Of a stretch of DNA of 64,000 nt, positions 35,481-47,507 are shown piece by piece. The translations under genes were made by a program, and so were the position numbers. The DNA lies in NCBI GenBank assembly GCA_900660155.1, contig CABFPE010000533.1, forward strand, positions 343,099-407,098, written 5' to 3'. The first letter of the stretch is position 1; every line of letters starts with the position of its first letter. The notes beneath the pieces were generated by a model. The model was not told where the DNA came from. It did no database searches and saw nothing but the letters and a program-made list of their open reading frames with translations. The DNA comes from Hofstenia miamia. Its lineage: Eukaryota; Xenacoelomorpha; Acoela; Hofsteniidae.

Positions 35481-38340
35481 GCACTTCAAATAGTGTTATC
35501 CGCAGCATCTGATCAGTTGAACAAGTCTTCTGCATCGATCACCCAAAAATATTTCATTGTAATGTTAATTCTGTATATATTTATTTTCGTTATTTAAAAA
35601 AAACAATTTATAATTTGGTGATTTTTAAATATTTATTATATTTTGTAATGTTAATTTTCTTAACCTTGAAAAATGAAATAAATTTGTTGCTCAGAACGTC
35701 AACGTTCCCTCTGCTCCAATTACAACCAAAATATATAGAAAATTAAAAATATCATTTCTTTAAAATTCCATAGTATTAATACTAAGGTACGTATTTACAA
35801 TATTCCAACATTAAAAACCTTGAAAATCTTAACATGAATATTAGTCCCAGCTAAAAGGTTAATTGTGTAAATTTTGATATATAACCCTAGGTAAATTATA
35901 TTTTTTACTTAAAGAAAAGTGCGATACAAACAGTAAAAATCGTATATTGTACTAATTCATGGATTCCGCAAAAAAATTATTGAGCAATTGCAAAAATAAA
36001 TAGTTAACGTCTTTTAAGAGCTTGCGCCTTGATCTGCAAGTTCCTGCCAATGAAAACGGTTATTCATCAGATTATCCAATAAAGGCTTTAGGCGGGGGAA
36101 CAAGTTTGAAAGAGCCTAAAATAGCATGTCTGGATTATACTAGAGACTCATGTAATGTAAGCAATTATTTTAAACATTATAACATGTATATAAATAAATC
36201 CATACTATTTGGAATACAACGATAAGAACTACATTACTTTCACACAATTATGATTTTTTTATGTTGCGGAAGTGAAAAAATATCGAGAAGCTCATTTAAG
36301 ACGGATTAACATAATTTACAACCAAATGTCTGAAAAAATTAATATTGCCGATAAAAGTAAGTTTTTCACTGTCATTCGATGGCGCCTTTCAAATACAGAA
36401 ACAGAAAAACTATAAACGGAACAGTGAATTTAAATATTGAATGCTGATTAGGAGAAATATGTGTGATTGTGGGTTTATCAGTAGCTACCCGATTTTTCTG
36501 TCCGGCCACGAGAATGAACAATATTTTAAACTTCTGACTGTCGAATTCATGCAGTTAAAAATAAAATGCAGGAAATTTTTGTTGATTATAAATATTGTAT
36601 TAGACTAATTAGAAGATCACAGTGGAAATGTTTAGTCAAACACCTTTATTAACGCTTTGTGCCTGCATTTCAATTTTTATCAAATTTTAATTACAATAAA
36701 ACACTCGGTTTGTGTGGTAATTCCTTAACGTAAATAGCGTTGTTGGTTGAAACGCAAGATACGCCGTTTCCGAACTTTACGGGCATACTGACGCAGGATG
36801 CTTTAAACCAGGCCTTAGAAATAATGACTATCTAAACAGTGACAAAGCCAGTAGAGTTCTGCGGTCAAGGCAATTTTCTTGCCCGTTGTCGGCCGTGCAA
36901 AATACATTTCGACCCTAGCCGACCGCTAGCAGTGATTTTTTTCCCGTAGTCGGCGCTTTTTACTACTACTAAGTGAAATACTGCCATTTTCAATGTAAAG
37001 ATTACAAAATGCTCATAATTATTAAAGAAAATGATCAAAGCGACTAAGTTGTAGAAACAAAAATACAAAAAACATGGAAATACATTGTTCATCATAATGT
37101 TCATAAATGTCCTTGTCGGGATTTTGGCCGTGACACAAACCTTTGGCCGCAGCCGGCTAAGCCACGGGGCCAGGTGTTATCAGGTGGAGATTCATCGCAT
37201 TTGAAGGAAGAGAGAGAGAGAGAGAGAGTGAGTATATAAGAAAAATATCGTAAAAATGCGAATGATTGCCAAAAGCGACTTTAATGCTGCGATTTTTTCC
37301 TTTACACAAATTGTATGAAACTCATTCAGCGGTGGCTCTCTTGGTTGGGCCACTGCATCAGAACATTAAGTATATGGATCATTTAAGTTAATGACAAAAA
37401 ACCGAAATTTTGATTAAAAATACGCATAATAGTTTAACCACTTCAGGGACAAGGATATAGTTTAATACACGTCAAAAATATTTCAATAAGAGTAAACATT
37501 GGCTCGAATTATTGCTTCTTATGGATTCTCCGACTTTTTTGGCAGGGTCAAGCACCTCTACATTTGCATATGAGATTTCGAGTGTTTTGAAACGAAAAGG
37601 TATCAAGTCGTTTGAATTAGAAGCGGCTACGAGCAGTTCACGCTTGGAGAACGGGCATACATGTTAAAGGAACTTGTTTTTGATGAACTTATGTCCACCA
37701 ATAACCATGAACTTAAGCATCATCAAAAGTGCTTTGGGTTGTTAATAAGTTACTCCACATATATTTTACTTAAATGCAACGTCAATGGCAAAACGATTGA
37801 TTGATTGCAATTTAAAGCAGGAAAAAGAATAAGTTACTAAAATAGCAACCTCTACCAAATTCAAAAGAACTCCACCCCATTTAAGAAGTAAACAGCAGAA
37901 AAAAGTACTCATCGCTACGCAGAAGTGATCAATTCATTGTTTAAAATAAATTTATCTACTACATAGATTAACTTAATGTTAAGTATATTTGTTTCTGGAA
38001 CATTTCAAAAAATTATATTTAATGCAACTACCGAAGAGCACCCTTCGTATTAACTCAAACTAAAATTCATCTCTCGAGTTACAGTGATTTTTTACAAAGA
38101 AAAATGATTAATAACCTTTATATATAATGACAGTTCAATATTCCTCATTCATTATTCAGTTCACATTTTTCCACGATTTTGACATTTTGAAGTTCTAATC
38201 AAGGCTGAATTAACACGCGCTATATTGAAGTAATATTTTTTATAATTAATAACCTTGCCTCGTCCGCAGCTTTCTAAAATATGAGGCAGCGAAATAAATT
38301 GAAATTCTGTTGGTTAACAAGGATTTAATGACAACATCAC
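35481..38340. other. Intergenic stretch, no recognised genes
   Basis: No gene is supported. The 67-codon plus frame at 36022-36225 (RLDLQVPANENGYSSDYPIK) is unrecognised. At 36860-37175 a GC-richer block repeats GGCCG, CGGCCGTG and GCCGGC, possibly a decayed element. A (GA)n run lies at about 37208-37228. Confidence 0.4.
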
Positions 38341-38348
38341 ATTGACAT

Positions 38349-38671
38349 TAGAGAGTGAGATGTGAAGTACACATGGACCTGAACCCGATTCGATCGGAAT
38401 ATTTGCTACCCGAACACGACCCGACCTAAAATGTTAACTTTGATTTGATTTTATGGACATCTGTCCATTCAAATGATTATTAACATCAATCATTTTCTGA
38501 TAGGGGAAACAGCAATTCAATGGTATTACTTAACGTCTTGGATACTTCTCAAATCAAGCAGTGACTAACATCAGTACTTTTTAATAATTAATCTAATCTT
38601 TGTACCCGACACGACCTGACCCAAACCCAAAATCTGATCGGGTTCAATCGGGCACCCAATATCACTCTCTA
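38349..38671. mobile_element. hAT-type MITE with CCCGACC subterminal repeats
   Basis: A 323-bp element between perfect 8-bp repeats ATTGACAT (38341-38348 and 38672-38679). Left end TAGAGAGTGAGATG; reverse complement of the right end TAGAGAGTGATATT. The subterminal zones contain CCCGATTCGATCGG, CCCGAACACGACCCGACC and, on the other side, CCCGACACGACCTGACCC, an inverted and tandem-like motif set. TAGAG termini with an 8-bp duplication fit hAT. No coding potential. Confidence 0.92.
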
Positions 38672-38679
38672 ATTGACAT

Positions 38680-39456
38680 CACGTGGAATAAATTCACCTT
38701 CTTTTGGTAGTTTTCAATTTAGTTCTCAGCTTTATATTTTAGAAGACGGTGGCCTTTATCGCATGCATTTAAACTACGGAAAGTAAATAATCTTATCAAG
38801 AAATTGCATCATGTAACTCCAAATTAACCCCCCCCCCACTTTAAAGTCAAAACAGTTTGTCCACATTTTCAAACAATTTTCTTCAAATCTAATTGGAAAT
38901 TTGGAAATTCTGGGAGATGGACATTTCTATTGAAAAGTGTACTCCCTATTATGGTGAAAATTTGTGCTCGAAGTTCACGAAAATATTAACTTTTTTTTCA
39001 ATGGGAAGTCCCGATTTTTCCCAAAACTTTTACATTTTTCCTATAAATAGTATTCAGATAATAAAGGGGTATAAAGCCCATGGCAGCAACAACACGGTTC
39101 AACTACTTTGTTTTTTTGTAAATAGAAAACCCAAATTCCGTTCAGTGACGCCGTGAGCAAGGTAAAAAGTCGTCGCGGCCCTGAACGGTTGACAATTAAG
39201 GATGAAAATGAACGAGTAGACGATTATCCATCCAGGAGCATTCAGATTTATTATTTTTTGATTTATGATTGTTTAAAAAAGTTTTATAGACATCGTCTTT
39301 AAAGACTTTCTTTATACGAATAGTCGTATACATATTACCACTATAGCAATGTTTACACTACGATTGCGAGTACGTAGGTTTTTAGAGAAAGTAGCAGCAA
39401 CAAATCTACTGACAAGACATGGGATACATTTACACATTCGGTTGAAGGCTACTCAC
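38680..39456. other. 3' flank of the phosphodiesterase exons
   Basis: The terminal coding exon and 3' untranslated region of the phosphodiesterase should lie here or further left. I could not identify an exon matching the expected C-terminal helix. Contains a C9 run at 38828-38836. Confidence 0.4.
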
Positions 39457-39540
39457 GTGGTATACTGGATAGCAAATGTTGTCAATAAACTCCACTTGCA
39501 TAATTGGCAGCTCAGACTGCTTCCTGCGATCCATCATTCT
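39457..39540 (-). CDS. PDE11A-like: PDE11-like exon: C-terminal part of catalytic domain
   Basis: 28 codons in phase 0 at both ends, acceptor TTTTTAG and donor CAC|GTGAGT. It encodes MMDRRKQSELP and MQVEFIDNICYPVYH. The Gln of MQVEFID is the invariant glutamine that holds the nucleotide base. The equivalent in PDE11 is DELPRLQLEWIDSICMPLYQ. It joins in frame to 39595-39805. Confidence 0.95.
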
Positions 39541-39594
39541 CTAAAAAAGAATCATTAGATAACACTTTAACTGTCAAAAATTAGACAAACTTAC

Positions 39595-39805
39595 ACATGG
39601 TTCAAGATTGTAATCTTGTCGCTCACGATCTCCCTGCTCAAAGTACTCGGTGGCGATGAGGTCGGCCACTTTGTACTCAACTTCCCACGGTTTGGCAATC
39701 GCCCCGATGTCTGAAGCCGTCATCAGCATACTGAAAAGAAGTTGAAGATGATCGGAGTTGTTCATGTCGAATGAATCGACGACAGAGAAGAACGCATTCC
39801 GCTTT
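39595..39805 (-). CDS. PDE11A-like: PDE11-like exon: catalytic domain, metal-binding Asp segment
   Basis: 70 codons plus one base completing a split codon, acceptor GTTTAG, donor TGT|GTAAGT. It encodes LLFSMLMTASDIGAIAKPWE, with the conserved metal-coordinating Asp of MTASD, then EYFEQGDRERQDYNLEP. Human PDE11A has MLMTACDLGAVTKPWE and EFFEQGDRERLELKL here. Excellent family match. Confidence 0.97.
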
Positions 39806-41251
39806 CTAAACCACATTTTACATACCTTTCACTACACACTACCTAAACTAATGATGATTAAGCTTATTTAAAACAAATGCGTTTGAACAATACTAGAAAG
39901 TTACTTGATCGAAAACTTACGGTGATAAAAATTTGCAAAATTTATAAATGGAAAACTAAGAAGTCCGGATTAATTTAAGAATTGATGATTTAGAAAAACA
40001 GTTATTCAATGTAACATGTTAACAGGTACTAGACCAATTTAGCTGAAATCCACAGAGCTGTGTAGCAATAACTACGTTACGACATTGTTCGAGAATTCGT
40101 TGCGGGAAGGAATAAAATACGCTAAAATAGGATAAAACGTACAGTGATATACAAGATCAACATCTACAACAACTCAAATATTCTATTCGAATATGAAATG
40201 ATATACAGTACAATTGATTTTTTAGTTTGTGTTTTGGTGTTTATTAAATAAAGTTTTGGTACGAATCGTGTTCTAGACATCCTAAAATTCACGAATTTTT
40301 CAAGCGGGATACGTAAAATATGTATTTTAAATTAGTTGTCGAAACGTTTTATGTGCCAAACAATGTGATTACATTAACCTTAAATAGCCTAGTGCGTTCA
40401 TTATAAAGTACAAAAATCGCCCTCCAAATTGCGCGCTTGTGAAGGAAGTTCTGTTAACCAGGGTCATCTAGCAGAGGATGTATTAGGTAACTTTACGTTT
40501 CAATTAACATCAACCAATAAGTGACAGAGGTCATTAACCCGCAGTGATTTAGAGGCCAATTGCATCTTAGAAAACGTAACGCGGTGCAACACTTCATCTC
40601 AATCCATTCGGCTGTCATTTGCTTACAAATACAGGTGAGTCGCTATTTTTATTCTGCAAAATTGCATGCATTTGCACACATCAGTATGTACCTATTTGAT
40701 GATTTTACATAAGTGCGTTACTTTGCAATTAATCATTTCATTTTTGTCCTTTATTAAGGAAGTATGTAAAAACGTCGCGGGATTTATTTTACCTTAGACA
40801 ACTCAATAATTACTGTTTATACTGTTTTTTCATCTCTAGTTTTATCAATAATTGACAATGGATCTCAACTTTATGTGGTGCTTCCCATCTCTCTCGACCG
40901 TAAAATCCAGAGAATAATTAATCGTGCTTCTAAAGTCATGGCTGGTTGTAGAGAATAAAAATTATAAAATATAGAAGAATTCACTTGGCAATGAAGCTTT
41001 TCAATGAAATTATCTCAAAATCCCATCAACTCAAACTTCTGTCTTGAAAGGTACTTATCAAGCTCCAGAAGAAATCAATGTATGCCTTTTTGCTCATTAT
41101 TAGCTATCAGCCATTACTATCGACTATTTATTTTATTAATTTATTTTTAAGTTTAAAATATTGCTGTTAATTTTGGTGCCGCTAATTTATAATTTCATTC
41201 AATCCTTATTTAGATATTTTTTCACATTTTGGACTTGACAGTTGTGAATTC

Positions 41252-41577
41252 ATGGCTTCTGTACCGCGGCGACTGCGAAGATTGTCATGTCATTGCTTTC
41301 ATTGTTCGACCTCAAGTCAAAAGTGCCATGCTAAACGGCTTCCTTCCTCTGTACTTTCCCAGAAACCACTTAACAAACGCGGCAGCCCAGCAACATGGAG
41401 TTCAATCAGCAATGACATTAGAACTGATGGTCTCTTATGAAGAACACCTCAAGGAAAATGTAAAAATACCCATTGCCCTATGAAAACACGCATTTACTGC
41501 ACTAAATGGAAGGTTTACTTGTGCATAATGAAGCGAAATTGTTTTGCTGATTTTCATGATGTTAATTTGGACTAGTG
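41252..41577 (+). pseudogene. piggyBac transposase C-terminal remnant with cysteine-rich finger
   Basis: The plus-strand frame reads SNDIRTDGLL, a stop, then RTPQGKCKNTHCPMKTRIYC, KVYLC, NCFADFH and a terminal stop at 41575-41577. The pattern CK..HC, T..YC.K(C/W).VYLC, NCF.DFH is the C-terminal cross-brace zinc finger of piggyBac-type transposases. One finger Cys is replaced by Trp (TKWKV) and there is one in-frame stop, so the copy is dead. Most of the catalytic domain is absent. Confidence 0.7.
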
Positions 41578-41649
41578 TAAGGATTGTATTATTAATTGGG
41601 TAATTTTTAAATAGAGTTTATTGAACATCACTTTCTCTATATTTTCTCT

Positions 41650-41669
41650 GGTGTCCTTTATAAAGGACA
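41650..41669. repeat. Perfect 20-bp palindrome
   Basis: GTGTCCTTTATAAAGGACAC reads the same on both strands. It lies about 70 bases after the stop of the piggyBac remnant, where internal inverted repeats of such elements often occur, but no TTAA-bounded end was found. Confidence 0.8.
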
Positions 41670-41897
41670 CAATTATAATTTGATGATAAACAATTTTTTA
41701 ATTTTTTTAACTGAAATACATTTATGGGACTGTTTTGTCATGCTTAACACCATAATGTTTAACTTTTATTAAAAAACCTAATTTCAGGCTATTTAAGGCC
41801 CAGCATCGTGTAAACTAGTAATTCTTTCATTCAAAATATACGTGGAATAAAATGAAAATGATTAAAGACTGATATTTACACATTGCGAAAAACTCAC

Positions 41898-41998
41898 TGA
41901 AAATAGACACTGAGATCAGTAGATAGAATGCAATGCCTGATGAGACTGATAATTTTGTCATAAAGCTCCCTCGACATTCCATTGAATATACGATTTTC
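41898..41998 (-). CDS. PDE11A-like: PDE11-like exon: catalytic domain (ILSTDLSVYF)
   Basis: 101 bases, incoming phase 0 and outgoing phase 2, acceptor TATTTAG, donor TTTCA|GTGAGT. Encodes ENRIFNGMSRELYDK and RHCILSTDLSVYF, equal to HNIFANLSSKEYSDLM and KQSILATDLTLYF of PDE11A. The ILATD-type segment lies at the active site. Confidence 0.95.
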
Positions 41999-42811
41999 CT
42001 AAATACGAAATTAATAATATTACAGTATATTGTCTAGGAAGAAGATAAAATTGAAATTTCGAAAAGAAATGATGTAGAATTCATTGAAAAATACTCACAT
42101 GTTTGACTTTTATAATTCGATAAATGACAGCAATTGTTTAATAGAAACAATATTTCATGAAATTATCGTTTATTAAAATTGTAAATTTTTACAAAAATCA
42201 CTTGAATGCGATCCCCATAGCCTTAGCGAGTTAGTCTTTTGAATTAACAATTACGTCTATGTTCGAAATGACAGTTTGAACTGATCAAATGTAGAATAGA
42301 CGATATCGAAAAAGCTTGGAACATGTAATATGACTAATAATTACGTTCAATTATTTTGAAATGAGGGCGTTCCTGTATGGGAAAAAGTTGAGAATATGTT
42401 AGTTGAATTAAAAGCTAAAATATGTAGCCACTAGCAAAAAGATTTACTATAAGGAGACTCCTGGGTTGCATAGTGTATTTTCCTCTTTAGAGGATATTTT
42501 AGCAAATCAAAAGAAACCATTTCAGTTAGAATGCAGAATTTGATTATTCTCGCATCAAAATGTCTCCTTAAACTGTGTTTGGATCAATTCTAAAAACATT
42601 AGGCCGTAGTGGCAGGGATTTAGGATAGATTTTAGAATGGAAAATGATTGAAAAACAAAATATTTTGAATTGAAATAAATCCCCACACACTGTTTAGATC
42701 CAGTGTAATGAAAAATAAAGCATTCAAAATTAAAAAAGTTTAGAAAAATAAGAGTCTTTTAAATATTCGAGTGATGTAATAAATGAGTTTTATATGAAAC
42801 TGACTGCATAC

Positions 42812-42899
42812 CTGCTGCTCGGTGATGCTCAAAAAACGTTCATAGTGATGATGCTCAAGAGTTGAAGTTCCATAGAGTTTAGCCAACGGAGATTCACTT
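42812..42899 (-). CDS. PDE11A-like: PDE11-like exon: LYGTSTLEHHH segment
   Basis: One base plus 29 codons, acceptor TTTTTAG, donor CAG|GTATGC. Encodes SESPLAKLYGTSTLEHHHYE. The EHHH block is in every mammalian-type PDE, and LYGTS.TLEHHH is especially close to PDE11A (LYGTSATLEHHH) rather than PDE5 (LYCHSIMEHHH). Splices in frame to the exon at 44414. Confidence 0.95.
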
Positions 42900-43275
42900 C
42901 TAAAAATGCAAAATATTGTCAGATGTTAAGAAAGACAACTCTCTCAATGAACTTGAAAGCAATATAATGCACCCTTGACCACGTGAAAGTTATGGGCTGG
43001 CGTGATTGGAAAAAGTCAAAATACTGAAGCAAAAGCAAATACAACATAATNAAATATAAAGAATGGAGGGAGTTTTTCTAGTCACGTCCACTCAATGACT
43101 ATGATTGCATTTAAAAATTTTTTTTTCATTAGAAAATTTATGTACTATAGCAATCTAATAGTCTGAAAATTTGTTGAAACATGTTTAAAACAATATTTTG
43201 ATTGCAGCAAAATAAGTACATGAATTCTGGCTTTTTGTGTTCACTAATTTGAATATGAAAATTACTTAATGACAT

Positions 43276-43307
<32 letters not shown>

Positions 43308-44413
43308 AAAAATCACGGAATAATTGTAAGAAAATTTACTATGATTTGGTTAGGTTAGGATAAGTTGGAACATAATTCAAACTACTGTTCGGATTGGATT
43401 GAATCGGTTCTTTGCGAAATCTGTTAGGGTTGCGTTGTTCAAAAAATTTGCAGCTATATTTTAAGTACTTTACAAAAATATGTGCTTAAATTTTTACTAA
43501 TTAATATTTTCTTTCTTATATATTGACTTGCTTTCATAATCAAAATGTCATAAATCATGTTCAAGAGTGCTAGCAAGTAGTACCGTTAAAAAAATTCTGA
43601 AAAAGGAATAAAATTATGCAAATTTGAAAAATGTATCAAAAGATGAGGAACAATGCAGATTACCCATGCCTTAACAGATCGTATTGACTTCATATGATTT
43701 GACATTATCATCTTAGGAAAGCAACGACTAACTTAGAACTCAGTGCATCAACACAGCGTAAAATTACCCGAAAAGTCGTTTGATAGTTGGTCTTCAGTTC
43801 AGGCATATATATTTTAAATGGACCTGAAGAAAAATTACAGTAAACCTAAGGACTCCTTTAATGTGACATTCAATCTATGAACGATCCTCATTCTAAACCT
43901 ACAAAAAAGAACGATTTGCACTGGAAGGGCCTTTAAAATTATGACCAAAATTGATTGTCGTATATCTTAAAAGCTCAATATAAAAGATATTTTATGAAAT
44001 GATTTGCAACAACACACGACATATTTTTTATTGAAGTAAATTAATTACTATTTTGGATTTTTGAGTTAAATCTCAATAGCACCTTTGAAAAAATTATAAA
44101 TATTTTACGGGGGAGGTTCTTTGAAATAATAATAAAAAGAAACGTAGTTTCAAAGGTTTCATACAAAAGCTCAACTGATTATGGTATGGGATAAAGAATT
44201 ACCAATAGTAATAACCCTAGTGCACATACCCCGATATCGTGACACCGCCACAAAGCAGAGGAATAGTCTCCCAGGCCGTAAGCAGCTACGCCACTGCCAA
44301 AATGCAACCGAAATCTCAAGTGAAAACATTTAGTTGGTATATAGAATTAATACATACAGAGTACGTAATTATAGAATAGGGACTGCATTAAAACTCCCAT
44401 TACAAAAGCTAAC
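42900..44413. other. PDE11A-like: Intron with GC-rich repeat-like patch and microsatellite
   Basis: Contains one N at 43051, an (AT)n run at 43277-43303, two adjacent GGTTA units near 43350, and at 44229-44297 a GC-richer block. The right end of that block, in reverse complement, reads CAGTGGCGTAGCTGCTTACG, a hAT-type terminus. The opposite end and a target duplication could not be confirmed. Confidence 0.5.
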
Positions 44414-44631
44414 AATTTTTGGAACGTGTTTGTAGTTCCTCTATGATCCAAATCATGAGCCAGACAAGCGATGAGTAGAGCGAAACACCGCGCTTCACCT
44501 AATTTGGAACGTAGATCGACGGTTTGCACTATGGAGAACATCAATTGAGTGACCCCAAAGGCATGGCGCCAGTTGTGGTATGTGACGTGACGATAGTTTT
44601 TTTTAATGACCAAAAGCCATTTTATAAATAC
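44414..44631 (-). CDS. PDE11A-like: PDE11-like exon: metal-binding HNWRH and HDLDHRG
   Basis: 218 bases, incoming phase 0, outgoing phase 2, acceptor ATTTTAG, donor GTTAGC. Encodes VFIKWLLVIKKNYR, YHNWRHAFGVTQLMFS and LACLAHDLDHRGTTNTFQ. The first His of YHNWRH is the proton donor. The second His of that motif, with the HD of AHDLDH, forms the zinc/magnesium site. All signature residues are present, so the domain should be catalytically competent. The GTTAGC donor is weak but is the one that keeps phase. Confidence 0.97.
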
Positions 44632-45899
44632 CTAAAATAAAATGTTAATATCGAATTTTTTATTCATTTTCCTTTCGCATACAAAAGAAGGAAACTACAT
44701 TCCAAAGGGAATTCATCCACAGAGAGCACGTGATTTTCAGGAGGGGCGATTGAGTTTGACTAACGAGGTTTGAATCAATATTTGACGGGCTTACGTTTGT
44801 TCAAACATACTCAACTAAAAAAGTGTTTGTTTTATAAATGTTGGACATACACTTAGCAACCAATTTTTTTATCAGCAAAAATCTCAACGACTGCTTTGGA
44901 ATACAACTTTAATCTGAAAAAATACAATTCCCAAACCATATGAATTTTTGTAAATATTCTGCTATTATAATTAGTTAAGGTGTTAAAATTATTTCGAATT
45001 TTAAATAAAAATGTAAAAGTAATGGAGAGAGGAGTTAGATGTATTATAAATTAAGGTGTTTTCTTCCGATTTTGAAGAAGAAAATGCTTGTTCATACTTT
45101 ATTAAATGCTACTGGGCAATTTGTCGTCTACTACAATAATCTCTATAAAAACAATTTATGTTATTTTTTTAATTTCGAGGTAGCAATGATCACGACTGTG
45201 ATGGTTTGTTGTATAACAGAAATGGTGAACTTGGTACAGTACAGTTAGGGAGATTTATTTTTAATATTGGACATCAATTTCAATTAAACACAAAAGCGTA
45301 ATTCTAGATCGTTCGCCACGTACAAACAATTTATCATTAAATATTCTGCAATATCTAATAGTGTTATCCATGATATGGTCTTTCTATTTGGTAGACAAAC
45401 ATTGGGTTAGGGCTTTTGAACCAGCTGAAATATGGCTGTTAGAAAAATTCCAATTATGATTTTAACATGTCATCAGATGTTGCCTCAGTACCGATCCAGA
45501 GACAATCACGATTCATGATGTGAAAAAATAGTTGACACACTTGTCTAATGAATATAATAGAACATCTATTATGACCATTCATGTTATTTTCTAATTTGAG
45601 CTAATTGGATATTAATGACTCAGGGAAGTTGGTTATATCAACTTTTTTAGGTATACTTTTTGAAAGTCTCATTTCAAAATTATTGAAAAAACACGCTGCT
45701 ATTCAACCGAATATCAAGTTTAATATGATTCCACTACCTTGACGAAATTAAGACGATTTTGTCTTCAAGTAATGAGTTATGTTATATTACATAAATTGAA
45801 TTATCTGATTTTTATCTGAGAGCAAGGATTGCATTACGTTATATATTTGAATGTCTTATGGTTTGCAAACGAATCAAGAGGTTCATTCTCTCTAAAGGT

Positions 45900-46279
45900 G
45901 CATCCAGAAGAGCATCTTTTTTTTGATGGATGCTTTTTTGATGCATCTATCAGAATTTAGGAGCGTTCAGACGAGCGTTTTGTTGATGCACTTGTTTATT
46001 CATCAATTAAGTTTAATAAGAATTGTGTTTTTCTATCACTGGGGAGATTATAGTCAACACATCAATTACTTATTAAAAACATTAAAATCAAAAATGAATT
46101 TGATTGGACGTTTAATTCTATGTTTTGCATTATTATTGAAATATGGAAAAATACGAAAAAAGGCAATAGTTCAACATCTTAGAACTGAAAATTCGAAAAA
46201 GACTTGCCATCATTTTAGGCCGACGCAACTGATTTCCGAAGTAAAAATTGAAGATTCTCTTTTGTATAGGATTTTTTAA
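45900..46279 (+). other. Unrecognised open frame in an intron
   Basis: A 118-codon frame (45923-46279) in the intron between 44631 and 47319. Its first part overlaps repeat-like DNA with GGTGCATCCAGAAGAGCATC and GCGTTCAGACGAGCGTTTTG, which look like two related units. The protein matches nothing I know. I regard it as probably non-coding or a decayed repeat. Confidence 0.25.
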
Positions 46280-47318
46280 GAATGGATGCACTAACACTTG
46301 AATTGTATTTAAAACATGTTGAATTATATAATATTGCCAACAAGATCAAGTAGTTAATTACTGATTGTTCAAACAAACGAAATTGGTGGTTTGAAGTTTC
46401 CTGTAATTATACAATTGAATAATATAATTAAATTGCAATAAATGCATGAATTTTGGTTTATTAAATGTGCTTTCAATTAGTTATACACACATGTAATATA
46501 TATTGACAATTTAGTAGCGTGGCTTACGAAAAATTAATATAGCTTCATTGCAACTAATAACCGATCTTGTTAAAAAAATGGGAACATGTATAATTCAGTA
46601 TAGTCAGGGTTCATTTGGAACTTAAAATATTTGAGCTTCAAAATGTTCGTAGTTTTCATTAATTTTAAACATGTTCTCATGAAGCAACTGAAGTGTCTCA
46701 CCCTTGAAAATTTGTGTGTTCATATAATTTTGCAATTCAGCCATTTTCATTAATTTTTTAAAGATACTCTTATCTTACCTAAATGAATGTACCGTTTGTT
46801 AACCATATCAACACCCGTATTCCAACGCTTGACCAGACAAAAACTAAAACAATACGTTGTCTGGAGATAAGGTTAGGTTAGGGTTATAAATGTGGTCCGA
46901 TCCTTCAAAAAAACACAAAAGTCCTCTTCTATGAAAATAATTTTCAATGGGTGCATTAGCCACTAATGTTCAAAATGTACCTTGAACGTATACCAAGGTA
47001 CACGGCCATCCCAAGAAGATGATGCCATTTTTTCATCCTTGGTTCACTGTGTATTTGATATTTATCACTTCAACCTCGTCAATAAAAAGAATGTTTATTT
47101 TTCTGCTACTCATCATTGGCAAATTGTTTCTGATAATCAATGCTTACGCGTAAACTCAAACTCTTCTTAGATGTGTGGTTCAACTTATACAATGACATGT
47201 CACAATATAGTCTAATGATTTAATAGTCAAACGATTCTGCAATAAATTGGAAACTACAATTAACGCAATATATAGACACATCAAGAGAACTTTTGAATAA
47301 AATGTTGGAATAACTTAC

Positions 47319-47507
47319 TGAATGATTGATTTGGAAATGGTTGAGTAAGTCCAGAGATTCAAACATGTGTACAGTTGATAACAGGGTTTGGTCGTCGTTT
47401 GGCACGAGGTAGTTGAAGGAGAGATCGATCAGATCGACGCTGGGACTTTGTTGAGAAAGAAGGTTCGCGACTTCACAATCGGTTACTGAAGTGTGATAAG
47501 AAACCAT
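47319..47507 (-). CDS. PDE11A-like: PDE11-like exon: linker between GAF-B and catalytic domain
   Basis: 63 codons, phase 0 at both ends, acceptor TTGTTTAG, donor TCA|GTAAGT. Encodes MVSYHTSVTDCEVANLL and LLNHFQINHS. It matches PDE11A VLSYHATCSKAEVDKFK and the MVQKFKIDYE region preceding the catalytic domain. The ATG at its start is internal and not an initiation site. Confidence 0.92.

Larger units (their letters stand above)
39806..41897. other. PDE11A-like: Intron containing a piggyBac remnant
   Basis: Intron between exons 39595-39805 and 41898-41998. Apart from the plus-strand piggyBac C-terminal piece near 41252-41577 and the 20-bp palindrome at 41650, nothing recognisable is present. 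Confidence 0.7.

Noticed and set aside
44229-44297. Possible extra phosphodiesterase exon or hAT MITE
   Set aside because: The open reading (GVAAYGLGDYSSALWRC) ends out of phase with the following exon. The terminus-like CAGTGGCGTAGC has no partner end or target duplication.
46868-46886. AGGTTAGGTTAGGGTTA and a similar run near 43350 as telomeric repeats
   Set aside because: Only two to three units long and isolated; too short to be an interstitial telomere array.
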